Assembly (NCBI RefSeq): GCF_009602425.1
Contig: NW_022260445.1
Span: 12,511-76,510 of the forward strand
Direction: 5' to 3'
Origin: Actinia tenebrosa
Taxonomy: Eukaryota; Cnidaria; Anthozoa; Actiniaria; Actiniidae
Length of the DNA: 64,000 nt
Positions 21,725 to 33,206 of the stretch are shown here, one piece after another (position 1 is the first letter of the stretch; the number at the start of each line of letters is the position of its first letter). The position numbers were made by a program, and so were the translations under genes. Below the pieces are notes generated by a model. The model had not been told where the DNA came from. It made no database searches and was given only the letters and a program-made list of their open reading frames with translations.

Positions 21725-24700
21725 ATGGCGGAAGAAGAAACGAAATATTTTCCAGCAGAGCTAAGAGAAAAAGAAAAAGAACTGTTATTTAGAGGATACG
21801 CACTTTATACCTACAACGCAAATAGGTAAATAGGTCTCTGTCCTTCCCTTGAGGAGTTTATTAGTCGTATATTTTATTGGTGTTCTGTTTTATTAGGCCA
21901 AGCAGTGCTGAGCTGACAGACAAGACGTCATCGGGTACGAACGAGGAAGGTGGGGAAGGATCAGTGGCGGATTTCCTTCGTAAAGAAGCGACGGCTAACC
22001 ATGACTTTAGGTAAGGCTTATATCTAACGTTTGCTGTGATATTATCGGAATGACAGTTACACCGTCTAATGTAACACTGTTGTGAAAAAGGACCACTGAG
22101 GACCCTCGCTAGTTTTGAAAGGGCTGGGGAGGGGGTGGGCACAAGCTGGCTTACTTGCATTTTCCAGCACCTGCAAAGCAGCTCCATTGGACTATTTGAC
22201 TTGTCATAATACATCATTAAGAGGTCTCATTCACTAGTAGCTCTGGCACTATACTGCAGGCTGAGCTCATTGCTGGCACTGGGGGTGGTCTCTTCCAGGG
22301 TTCGTAACATTCCCAGTGGTTTTTTATGTCCCTAATTAGGAGACCAGACTGTCATTTAATGTGGTCATCCAAGCCACAAGGGATGCACCTTCCTCAATTT
22401 GTATATAGCCAGGGTTTTTACACATTACCATTTTTCACCCCTCAGCCATGGCTTGGGTAGCATGGGTGCCATTCACGGCTAACACATTGTCTTTCACNGC
22501 TGTGAGTCCAATGGGTCGGGTAGCTGGTATGAGCCCTGCGGTCGGCACATGTGAATCGAGTTTGTTTGATGTGTTGTTCTCTCCTTTGCTACGAAGGTTT
22601 TCTCCGGGTTCTCCAGTTTCCTCCCTCCATAAAAATCAACATGTGAGTTGAGCGTTGTGTGCATAGAATATTGAATGTAGTGGTAGTGCGTATGAGTGAA
22701 AAGTGTCCCCAATTAGTGCAAAAGTGCTAGAACAACTAGACACTTAAATAAAAGTGATTTATTTATTTAACCACTGATCTTTGTAGTGAAAGCTGGAGTA
22801 AATGTTGGTGGCCTGTATTTTGAAAAATTGATTGGCATTGGCAAGAAGGGGAATACCATTGAAGCCACTCACCCCTTTTTGGCATTCATGTTGTAATATT
22901 TAAAAATAATGATGTTTTACTTCGAACTCAATCACTATTTAGAACCAGACTGGATTCAAAATAAATGGCCATAAATATTTTTATTTGTATTATTTTTCAT
23001 TAGTCTATCGCTGCTGAGTACAAACTTAACAGGTGAACAAGACACTGAACTACGGACATTCATAGCAAAACGGCTAGCAAAGGGAACAGTATATAGTGGC
23101 AGCGGCAATGTTGCAACTATTGAAGATGTTCTGCCCAACACAACTAGCCAGTGTTATTATTGCCTGTTGAGAGGGGATAAAGAAGATGAAGATAATGAGT
23201 AAGAAAAATATTTTTTTTGTTAATGATTCAAATAAGGATAAAATCCAAAAGAAGAAATATCTGTTTTTTTTCATTGCCTGGTCCAGAAAAATGCATTTAC
23301 ACATTTAGCCATTTAGGTTGGATATCAGTGTGATAATGCTGTGAATAAAAGCCATAATAGTCAAGTGATACAATATCACTTCATGGTAAATTGGAAACTG
23401 TGAAATGTGTTATTTTATAAACGTATCATAATATGTTGTAGAGCCTAATATCTTTTAAAGCTGGTTTAGATGGTACGATATTCACCTACAATTACCGTAT
23501 ACAACACGCTAGTGTCTGTCGTAGGCGAGTCATAGGCTTGATTTACACAGTGCGACTCAAGTTGTAGGATGGCGCGAGCGTGTTGTATAAGATAGTTGTA
23601 GGGGAAAATCGTACCATCTAAACCGGCCTTTATTCACTCATTTTCCATATCATTTCACTCACTAGTGGAATCCCTTATCAAGCAATTTGATATGGAAACT
23701 TGTGATTAAAAACTATATTACACTCTTAAGTAACATGCAGTGATAATTTCTATATATATTTTGTCTTCCAGTGATAGTGTCATGAGTCTAGGCAGATATT
23801 TATCAAAGGACTTTGTGGTGTGCTTTGTTGCTGATGCCAAGACTAAATTAGAATTATATCCTTTAACTGCTTTATATTTATTTATGAGTCGTAGAATATA
23901 GTACTGCTGTAGCATGACTGTAAGTTGCATATATGTTACCATTATATAGGGTTTTCATCAAGTTTTGAAATAATTCCATTCCAACATGCCACCTGATAAA
24001 CATGGAGCCATACATGTTTGTTGTGGCTCGTTGAAATTAGAATTTATTTTTGATTTCATTAATAGAAGATTGAAAGGACCAAAGATCCAATAACAAACTG
24101 AATGATGCTGTTTTAGGGGTGCACACTTATGTCCTTCAACCATAATGGAAGTTTGAGTTGGAGAATTTTGCTCATTCTGTGTTCCCCAACTCGTAATGAA
24201 AACTGTGATTATATGTTAGAGGTGTTATATGCTCTTTGACCCCTAAATACATTCCAGAAAGAGCTAGATGATTACAGCAGCATGTTACTACCAGAGCTAA
24301 TGACACCTATAGTAAGTATTGCTCTACAGAATAGGATTGGAATATCCAAAACAGAAGTAAATCCAGGATTTTCTTAAGAGGGAGTTCTGTGTTCAATGGG
24401 CATCTACCTGTAAAAGACACCAAACCAAGAAAAAAAACATGAACAGCACATTCTGTTTAAGAAAAAATTGAAATTTCAACCCCCACATCCCTCCCTCTGG
24501 ATCTGCCCCTGCAAAAGAAGGGTGTATTATATAGCTTTACCTCCTGCCATTGAGGGGATTCAGCACTCCAAAGGGTGGGAGGGTCTAAGGAGATGTTAAT
24601 TTTGTATTTCCTAAATTCAATATCTAAAGCTAGTACGGACACACGGTGCAACATTGTGCGCAATGTTGCATGCAATTGATGCCATGACACATGACGCAAT

Positions 24701-27700
24701 TTGTTGCACGCAATGTTGCTGAAGCAGAAAAATATCCTACTTCCACAATGTTGCGCGCAAGGTTGCGCCGTGTCCATACCTTAAATATCTATGCATTATT
24801 TATGTGTGATAATTGGAATTTTAGTAACTGTCTAAGGCCCACAATAATAAATGATAATATAATAATAATTAATTAATAATAATAATAAGTAGTAATAATT
24901 ATTGGCTATGCTGTTGAGATGTCCCTGCCCTCATGGGAAAAAACTAATAAATAAATAAATGTATACACTCTTGCCCAGGAATCACTGGATGTCAAAGAAC
25001 AGTTTGGTCATCTGAACAACTGGTATGAAGAAAATGTAAGTGTTTCTCTCTGATTTAAGTCTGTCAAGTGAAATATGCAGATGCTGAAATTTAGATGGTG
25101 ACGACGAGTATGATGATGATGAGTTTGGCTCAGGTGACATCCAGTGATGATGATCACAAAGATAATATCGAGAATGATGATAATGATGACAATAAGATGT
25201 TGATGCTGCTGTAGAAGTGATGATGATAATGATGAATGATGATGATGATAATTGAGATGATAATAATGACAAGGATGATGTTGATAAAGATGATTATGAT
25301 TATGATCATGATGATAACAGTGATGATAATGATGATGATATATACGATGATGATGATGACAATGCTGCTTAATATAGAGGTCTTGCACCATCACACTCAT
25401 AATACTGCTTGGGATGCCTGTCGTTAGATGGCAAAACAATAAGATCCCTTTGCTCTTGGGAATTGAATTCTTTTTTATGTAAAACAATTTTATTGTTCCT
25501 ACCGTCTAACGTGGCTGCCATTACGTGATGGTGCAAATATTCAACACCAATACCTGCAACCTCTAGATATAAGTTTGGCAAAATGTTATCAGCAAAGCAA
25601 TTCATCAATCTAGTAATTTCAGGTGGAGTTCCTATGCCGCTGTGTATCTTTGCTTAAAGAGGACCTGTCAGTATTAATACAATGTGTAAGTCTGCCCTTA
25701 TTTCATTACAATTACCATTCTTTTCATCAATTTGTTCTCAGCGTTTAGCAGGTCTGAAAGTACTCTTACTCAATTGATTCCACAGGGTCTTGTCGGGATG
25801 AACCTTCAAGTCAAGTCATCTGATTCCAAACTGGCCAAGGATGCTAAAATGCAAGTCTCTAGAATTCAAAATTAGGCCCACATGTCAACCTTAAAATAAC
25901 ACAATAGTTCTTTTAATTTCTTTGTTTTGCAGTTATATGTATATATATATTTACAGCCATTTGCAAAAATTATGTCCGCTTCCAATATATATACAAGTAT
26001 ATCAAAAGCATATCAAAAATTATGGGATATCATCCCTGATATTTTTTTCTAGTTGTCTATCATTAGGGCTTTCCGAAAAAAATATCAAGAAAGATATCTT
26101 GCCGTGTCTGATATACTTTTGATATACTTGTACGTATATTTGAAACGGCCATAATTTTTACAAATGGCTGCGTATATATAGTTCATTTCCTATTCAACTC
26201 TCCTTGTACTTCTGAAGATCAATGTGTAAGAGAAGCAAAAACCTCAGTTTGCAAAACTTCTTTGTTAATTTGGAATTCAAAATAAGCTTTATCCTTTGCA
26301 AAAATAAGACAAATTCCAAACCCTTTAACTAATAATCTACGAGGTATNGTATTTTGTTTGTTTAGGTTTGTAAATGCATGTAGTACTATGAACACTTTGA
26401 ATCTGCAAGCAGGCAAGAATCAGATAGAGGTACAGTAGTTATCAAACTGTTTGCAGGTGTTCTGTTTTGCTTTTGGGGCTGCTGTGGTAAAAGTGGATGA
26501 GAGGGGAATGAGATAAGGCAAGGGCAGGTCAAGGAAGTGGATTGGGTAGTTAATAGGAATAGGAATAAAGGATAAGGTAAGCACTAAAAAGGTTTCTATG
26601 TGGTGCCTTTCTCAGTAACAGCTGCCCCCACTGCTTTAGTGTTGGGAGAATATGGGATTAAAACTGATAAACTCTTTAAAATATAGTTAGGATAGATTTT
26701 AACTTTTTCTGTCCACAGGGCAAGTCTCTTGAAGAAAAAAGCTTTCTACCAACTTCTTTGAATTTAACTATAGATGATGAGAAAAGATGTGAATTGAGCA
26801 CTAAGGGTGAGTATATTTAACGATTAGATCCAAAGCCCAAATGGTTTACGAGTCATCCACGAGGGCAAGAATTCTAATTGTTTTAGTCTAGCCCACTAAT
26901 CATTTAATTAAATGGAANCAAACAATTTTGAAATTAGGTTGAAAATGCGAGTAAGCCACCATTTTTCTGGTTTTGAAAACCAGCTTTTTTTGATATTGCT
27001 GGTCTATCACAAATAGACAACTAGTCATTTTGACCAGTTCCCTGCTAGCAGAGCCTATTTTCCTTTTGTTTTGGTGGAGTGAGAAAATTAGACTCTGCAG
27101 ATGTAGGACGTTATACCTGTCGCGCATGCGTGTCGTAACTAAGCAACGCTGTCATGATTTTGACAGCCGCTCTCGTCAAACAACGTTTGGCGCCACGGTG
27201 TGTTACATTTGCTCATGCTCACTACATGTACCCGGTTAAAAACCGGTTTTAAAACTGGTTTCGTTCGTCCACGATAGAGGAAACGCTCTACATCGGCAGA
27301 GTCTCCCTCCTCCCCACCTAAAAGAAGGGAGAGAAAGAGGAGAGACTCAGCTCTAGCAGGAAATTTGACCAGTAACGTTCGGGCAGAAGGTATGACAGCT
27401 AAAACTAATTTGGCCTGTGATCATGACCAGCGACTGATTGGCTGTTATTTCAAGCCCTGTGTACCCTATCTAGGTTCTTATCTTTTCATTTTGATAATCG
27501 TTAACCTACAGAAGCTACATCATTCTGTAAAGAGTGGGCAAAGACTATGCTGAGTGGTGATACAAATGATCCCATGTTTCTCAGAGAAGTCATTGAAAAC
27601 TACAAATTACGAGTAAGTGCATTATTACCCATTATAATATAACTGTTCTAAAGCTCGCGTTCTGATTGGTTGGGAGGATGTGCTTTATGAGAGCACACAG

Positions 27701-30700
27701 CACGCACGCGCACTTTCAGTTTTATCATTCATGTAATTTGTATTATATAAAAGAAATTAAAAACTTGCTTGCTGTGCTGTGTAAAGTCATAAAGGACTTA
27801 GCGATTGGCAGATCACTCAAGAAGTGTCGAGAAGCACTCCGCTACGCGTCGTGCTCCTTATAACACTTCTCTCGTGTTCTGCCAATCCCCGCGTGCTTTA
27901 TAACTGCACACAGCATGCACGCGCGTTTTTATTTATTCAATATTCCATGGAGTAAATTACGTATAGCTTTGACACACGGTCACGGTACAGCAATGCGGAC
28001 AATGCTGCATAACCAGGCATAGCCGTAGTATTACTCATCCAATCAGACTGCAAGCAGATGGCATCGTTTGTATCGCTGCCAATAACCTATACATATTTTA
28101 ACATTTATGGGATTGAGAAAGGGAGGGGAAAGGCAAAAAGAGGTCTTCACCCCCTCCCCCTACGATAGACTATGTCAGCATTGCTAGTGTTATTGAAGAC
28201 GTGGAGATGACCACTTAATTGCAAGATTATTTCCGCGAGGACCATCGATACAACAGTTTCAAAAATAAACATTGTGCGATCCATTAATAATCGCGAGAAT
28301 AGATATCAAAATATTCGCGTTTTTTTNAATCTTCTTGATGATCTGTCAAAACAATCTTTATTCAACCACGTTTTTTTACCAGTATTTTTGGTCTTTTCCT
28401 GTTTCCGCTTTCCTATTTTCGGGTTTTGTCTTTCCTCGCTCATGCCAAGCCTAAATATCATTTGCAACGTATTCTTCTGATGAAAATATTTGTTTTAGCG
28501 NTCAGTAAGCAAATATGCATTAAACTGATTCTAAAAGACCGCTCGGGGAAGCCGTTTAGCCTCTTGATAAGGTTCTTGATACTTAAGTGCCTGGGTTTTT
28601 TTCTTTCTATAGGTCAACCATGATTTGAACACCCTCAAGAGATTATTCAGACAGGCAGAGACAGACCACTATGCTTTATACAGGTAACCTACATATCATG
28701 TAAAAATGTTATTAACTAAGCAACGTTTGGCTGTCATTCTGGTATCTATGATGTTATCTCAACTCACGTGCAGGTTCTTGCCTTTAATTACGCACTAAGC
28801 ACATTCACAGTCCTCACACACAAACGTAACGCTCAAAGGAAAAGGTGCACAAGAAATGGTCTATTCCGCCAAGGTACACGCTAACGCACCTAAATTCACA
28901 CACGGTATAGGTGCATTGAGGTACAACCCCGAAGTTTTAGGCGCACCCATATTCGCACGTGCCTAGATTCACGCACGGAGGTATGGGTACGTTAAAGTAC
29001 GCGCGCACGAAGGTTCACGCGAATCAGAGTGCATACGCACAAAAGTATAGGTACATTAAGGTACACGCGCACCTAGATTCACGCACAAAAGTATAGGTAC
29101 ATTAAGATACACGCGCACCTAGATTCACGCACNNNNNNNNNNNNNNNNNNNNNNNNNNNNNNNNNNNNNNNNNNNNNNNNNNNNNNNNNNNNNNNNNNNN
29201 NNNNNNNNNNNNNNNNNNNNNNNNNNNNNNNNNNNNNATTCACGCACTAAAGTATTGGTACATTAAGATACACGCGCACCTAGATTCACGCACAAAAGTA
29301 TAGGTACATTAAGATACACGCGCACCTAGATTTACGCACAAAAGTATAGGTACATTAAGATACACGCGCACCTAGGTAACGTACCTAGGTAGGTACGTTA
29401 AGGTATACATGCACCAGGGTGTAGACGCGCATAATTACACACACTTACGCGTAATGAATTCGCACCAAAGCACATACGTCCAAAATTAAACGCTCGTAAA
29501 GAATAAACGAATTCACCACACGACTTCAGACGTGACGTGTCCTCCCACTAATCCAAATCAGTCGTATAGGTTTTCATTCACACCAAAAAAAAAACCTCGT
29601 TAGTTGAAGTAGATTTTCTCAAACCCCATAATCGATTTAAATATCGAAGTCATTAGGGATGTTTTTCGCAGCCTACGCGTTGCCTATAACACCGCTTCAA
29701 ACGTCACGTTCAAACGAAACCTAAGCTCACTATATTCATGTAACTAAAAAATAGCTTTACTCTTATCCACGAACAAACACATTGGGATCCTAAGAAGGAG
29801 ATCAACTCGAACCCAGGGTTAATCTACCTCTGTGTACACAAAACCATTCATTTGTGTATCGTTACCAAGATTAGAAGGTGAGGTATTCCCTTAAGCCAAA
29901 AAAATAAATACTTAATCAGTTTAGTCTGGGACTTCAATAAATCAAGTTTATTTTATTCATCTCCTATTTTCGGTCAGTTACGTTTTGTTTGCTAGAAAAA
30001 TGCATAATTAAGCAGCGCGGATGGTTCTCACTTCTGAACCAATTAAAACATTAACTCAACAATTTAACCGTCCAATCACAGCGCTTGAATTTGGAAGCCA
30101 CTGACGTTTTTTTCATGTCTTTCTATACATTCACGTCTTTTCAAAAAACTAAGAGCAAAACTTTCGTTATACCGACAACACGTTTATTTTTTAGCAGTAC
30201 TGAATTATCAAAACCCACATCTAATTGACGAAAAAACCTTCGTGTAATATCTCTCTCCCTCGGTAATTACTCAAATAAGCAATACAAAGACGCAATCACG
30301 ATCTTAAAGAATTGTTCAAGCAAATAAAGCCGCTTTGAATAAAGTAATTTTCGTACATTAAAGCTTTAGTAGCAAAACGGAAGTCTTTTCCGCTACTAAA
30401 AAACTTCATACAATAGACATTAATGTATTGAAGACGTTTTTGATCGAATGTCAAACTCCAGATACTAATTTCTTTGAGTGTGACGGATATAGGAGACAAT
30501 CGTCTGTGTTGTTAAGAAATAATTCCCATGTTTTGATGAAGGATTTCAATTAGGAGTTATCGATAATAAAGATATTAAAAGTTATAATCAGGAAGTATGA
30601 AATTCGTCTGATCAAGATTGATATATTTTTAAAAAATTCAGGGCCTCGGTTGGAGTAGGGGTTACTGTAAAATATAAGATAGAAGTTTTGATACGGTGCC

Positions 30701-33206
30701 AATATTAGTAAGAAGAAAACACAAATGAATGAATAAAAAACTTAAATGACGAACCTAATGAATGGATAAATAAATGAATGAATCATTTAAAAGATATAGG
30801 ATATGTTATGTATAGATGTACAGATAAGTGAATGAAGAAATGAATGAGCGAGCAAGTGCATAGATAAGGGTGAAATGAATAGATGAATGGATTGGTGAGA
30901 GAATAGCAACATTTATAAAGGGATAAATTATGGATTAATGAATTAGCACGCAACCAATGAGATGCATAAATAAATAGAACGAACGAAAGAGAGGGAGGGA
31001 GGGAGGGAGGGACGGAGGGATGTATGGATGGATGGAGGGATGGATGGATGGATGGAGGGATAGATGGAGGGTTGGATGGAAGGAGGGAGGGAGGGAGGGA
31101 GGGAGGGATGGATGGCTCCCTGTGGTAGATGCTATATGTCATTAAAATCTTGGTTTCTGTGGTAACAACGGGGAAACTAGAACCGACGATCGTGTCTCAT
31201 TTTCGTACCCAAGGTTCCATGGATTCGTTTGTCTGGAAACGAGGCTTGGTAAGACTGAAGGGGCATACAGCAGTAACTCATGTGTGCAAACCATCAAAGG
31301 TGCTCAAATCAGCTCGAATTGAATGCTTGACAATCTAGTTGTCATGACAAAATTATAGTGAGAAAGCGTAACGAAACCTTAGAATTGCGGGAGAGTTTTA
31401 GTTTGGAAGGAAAATTATTACGCAAACAACAGGATTCGAAATTCGAAAATTTTGCGCAACATGATAAACCTGATTTCAAAATATATCTTTTTTCGTTTCT
31501 CGCGTAATTCTTACGAAGCAATAAATGCATTGCATGAGGAAGACAAGAAGGCTAACTAATATTATTCTGAGTACTTTAATCTTCGAGGATTATAGTGCTT
31601 TAAGTCTTAATGATGTCTAGTTTGACATAAAAAAACGTGGCCCTTAGCTAATCTAAAAACCGGAGAGGATCACACATCTTCTCTAGTGGATAAAACGTAA
31701 ACATTTTTATTTTTTATCAAATTTTGCTAATTTTTTCACTGATTTCCCAAGGATAGCCTTGAGCCGCGCACTTAAAAAACTCGTTTTCTAATATCATACT
31801 TAAAACTAAAGAAGCTCAACTCTTAAGCGGTACCATTATACCCTTCATCTTATTTTATTGATTAACTGGTTTTCCTGTAAGTTTCCTGTAAGTTTTAGGA
31901 TAGAGGTTGCCCCAGGGTTTGATAAAGATTTTGAAGGTTTTGGTAAAGCATAACGCTTTTAATGTGTCGGAAAAAATTATCTCTATCGAGATTCAAGCAT
32001 ATAGTATCCCATATCCTGCATGTCAATCTCCTTCACAAACATCCGTAGGGAATTTGAATAAATTTTGAAATAGATCTCAGTGCACTTCAGTTTTCAAATG
32101 GACTCGATTCTTATTGACGTCATCGTATAAGACGTCGCCAAAACAAATTTGACCCCACATTGAAATGTTTTTGTATTTGGTCAATTGGTCTGGAAGGGGG
32201 TCTACAATGTTGAGTCTAGTATGATGAGTGGGATCCGTTGGAAAATTGCAGGTGGGCGGGCAAATGGCACCCTGTACCGCTAAAGCCTGGTTCTCGCTAG
32301 CAACGCAAGCACAAATACAAGCGCAAGCCAAAGCAAGAAAAACAAAAATCTTTTGTTCGCCCACGCTTAAGTTAGCGCTTGCGTCGCTTGTTTCCATAAT
32401 GAGAATATGGAATTGCGTCTGCTTGGGACGGACCAGCATTACCCGAGCATTAATTTTGATTATCTGAATAGTTCATCCTTCTTTACTATAATAATGATAA
32501 TGGTAATAATGATAACGATAATGATAATGATAATGATAATGATGATGATGATAATGATAATGATAACTTTATTAGTCAGGGTTCACACCTTACCATGACT
32601 AATAATTTTCAGGTGGCCCTCGGGATTATAAATGATTTCCATATTTACAATATAAAAAATGTTATAAAGATGTAAATATAAAAGGAGAAGGATAAAACTG
32701 GTTAAAAAAGAAACTATGCAAAAAGAAGATATGATTAAAAAAAAAACAGAAAAAAACGACAATCTAATATAATTATGTGACTTACAATACAATATGATTC
32801 TGTGATATAGGCAAAACTATTTGTCTAGAGAAAAAGGTAGCACTAGAAATTTGTCGTGCGCCTGTGTACCACTTCCCTTTGTCAGTTTATTTGTGACATG
32901 CATGTGTTTTGTGGTGAAGATGGTGGGATGATTAATTGATGTCAGAGCGATTCCCCTTCCCTCCCACGACAAATCCTGCTCACCNTAATTAATTCCCGGT
33001 CCCAAATTTATTTTCATGGCTGTGTTTTTTTCTTGCTCACCAGGTCATACCAGTTTTTACTCAAATGCGGTAATGGCCCAGTCCTCCTGCACAACACCAA
33101 GCAAGAAGCCGATGCTATGTCTTCAGAAGAGACTTCAGATATTCTAAAAGTCCTTGAAGATTACATCAAAAACAACAACAAGTTTGTCACGACGGAAGGA
33201 TCCTGA
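21725..33206 (+). CDS. C17orf75: C17orf75 (NJMU-R1) homologue, WDR11-complex-associated protein
   Basis: Human C17orf75 was reported as a partner of the WDR11-FAM91A1 complex, which acts in capture of endosome-derived vesicles at the trans-Golgi. Thirteen exons: 21725-21825, 21897-22010, 23004-23198, 23772-23855, 24251-24311, 24979-25035, 25623-25685, 25786-25850, 26366-26429, 26719-26806, 27512-27612, 28613-28683 and 33044-33206 (TGA), giving 408 residues against about 396 in human. Matching blocks include [91 protein letters not shown], and [12 protein letters not shown]. The frame closes only if intron 4 is AT-AC and intron 8 is GC-AG (separate entries). Intron 12 is about 4.4 kb and carries a minisatellite and an assembly gap. 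No catalytic motif is known in this family. Confidence 0.93.
22440..22705 (+). mobile_element. SINE copy (plus strand) in C17orf75 intron 2
   Basis: Shares TTTCCTCCCTCCAT, CAACATGTGAGTTGAG and the following GTAGTGGTAGTGCG with the minus-strand copy at 17330-17585. A TTCTCCGGGTTCTCCAG block precedes it, as in several animal SINE bodies. The head (GGCTTGGGTAGCATGGG, then TGAATCGAG about 100 bp on) is a weak tRNA-like promoter. It carries one n at 22499. Confidence 0.65.
23456..23632. repeat. Palindromic element in C17orf75 intron 3
   Basis: The ends TAAAGCTGGTTTAGATGGTA and TACCATCTAAACCGGCCTTTA are reverse complements with few mismatches. Inside, TACAACACGCT and GCGTGTTGTA also pair. Confidence 0.85.
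23856..24250 (+). other. U12-type AT-AC intron (C17orf75 intron 4)
   Basis: The donor reads ATATCCTTTAA immediately after GAATT, an exact U12 AT-type 5' splice site. The acceptor is TAAATAC followed by ATTCCAG. CTCTTTGAC at 24232-24240 matches 7 of 9 positions of the U12 branch consensus TTCCTTRAY, and its branch A is 11 nt from the exon. Only this junction gives [12 protein letters not shown], collinear with human GLELFRLELDKY. Confidence 0.92.
24632..24780. repeat. Palindromic GC-rich-ended element in C17orf75 intron 5
   Basis: The left arm GTACGGACACACGGTGCAAC pairs with the right arm GTTGCGCCGTGTCCATAC. Internal GCGCAATGTTGC motifs repeat in both orientations. Confidence 0.8.
25090..25370 (+). 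repeat. GAT-rich microsatellite in C17orf75 intron 6
   Basis: Degenerate GATGATGATAATGATGA tract inside the intron 25036-25622. Frames across it encode His/Met/Ser runs and are artefacts. Confidence 0.9.
25382..25537. repeat. Palindromic element with TTGCACCATCAC ends
   Basis: The left TTGCACCATCAC and GTCGTTAGATGGC pair with the right CGTCTAACGTGGC and TACGTGATGGTGCAA. A relative with TTGCACCATCACGTGATGGC lies at 54800-54830. Confidence 0.7.
25851..26365 (+). other. GC-AG intron (C17orf75 intron 8)
   Basis: The donor is AAAAT followed by GCAAGTCTC, and the acceptor is TTGTTTAG at 26358-26365. The nearest GT (four bases in) would leave a phase that runs into a stop in the next exon. GC gives [16 protein letters not shown], aligning with human NR-FLSVASLQGL. 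GC donors with an otherwise perfect GCAAGT are the known minor class. Confidence 0.85.
25936..26178. repeat. Palindromic AT-rich element in C17orf75 intron 8
   Basis: The left arm (CAGCCATTTGCAAAAATTAT, then ATACAAGTATATCAAAAG) pairs with the right arm (CTTTTGATATACTTGTACGT, then CATAATTTTTACAAATGGCT). The arms are about 75 bp. Confidence 0.85.
27031..27375. repeat. Large inverted-end element in C17orf75 intron 10
   Basis: The left end TTTTGACCAGTTCCCTGCTA with GCAGAGCC pairs imperfectly with the right end, CTCAGCTCTAGCAGG followed by AAATTTGACCAGT. The interior has short GC-rich palindromes (ACCGGTTAAAAACCGGTTTT near 27230). Probably a non-autonomous DNA transposon. Confidence 0.6.
27640..27960. 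repeat. Dispersed repeat cluster in C17orf75 intron 11
   Basis: Opens with GCGTTCTGATTGGTTGGGAG (also at 1447) and contains two versions of TGCTTTAT..GCACACAGCA.GCACGCGC (near 27680 and 27895) around a palindrome. In that palindrome GAAGTGTCGAGAAGCACTCC pairs with complementary CTTATAACACTTCTC sequence. Confidence 0.65.
28985..29400 (+). repeat. 46-bp minisatellite, interrupted by an assembly gap
   Basis: The unit contains AAAAGTATAGGTACATTAAG, then GTACACGCGCACCTAGATTC, then ACGCAC, with at least seven visible copies. Degenerate forms extend from about 28850 to 29440 with regularly spaced ACGC and GTAC motifs. The true length is unknown because the array flanks the gap on both sides. Confidence 0.92.
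29133..29237. other. Assembly gap (105 n)
   Basis: A run of n inside the 46-bp minisatellite of C17orf75 intron 12. The array was probably collapsed or unresolved, so the gap size should not be trusted. Confidence 0.98.
30985..31115 (+). repeat. GGAG/GGAT tetranucleotide microsatellite
   Basis: Starts as (GAGG)n, passes through (GGAT)n and returns to (GAGG)n, in C17orf75 intron 12. The surrounding 30720-30960 is a looser AATGAATG/GATGAATG tract. Confidence 0.92.
32285..32400. repeat. Second copy of the TAAGCC/GCAAGCAC palindrome family
   Basis: GCCTGGTTCTCGCTAGCAAC with GCAAGCACAAATACAAGCGC pairs with GCGCTTGCGTCGCTTGTTTC. It matches the element at 13115-13295. Immediately right, 32485-32575 is a (GATAAT)n tract. 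Confidence 0.7.

Noticed and set aside
25008-25487. Histidine- and serine-rich minus-strand frames
   Set aside because: They are translations of the GAT microsatellite and an adjacent palindrome inside an intron.
30783-31142. Proline/serine repeat protein on the minus strand
   Set aside because: The PPSIPPS pattern is the translation of the GGAG/GGAT microsatellite.
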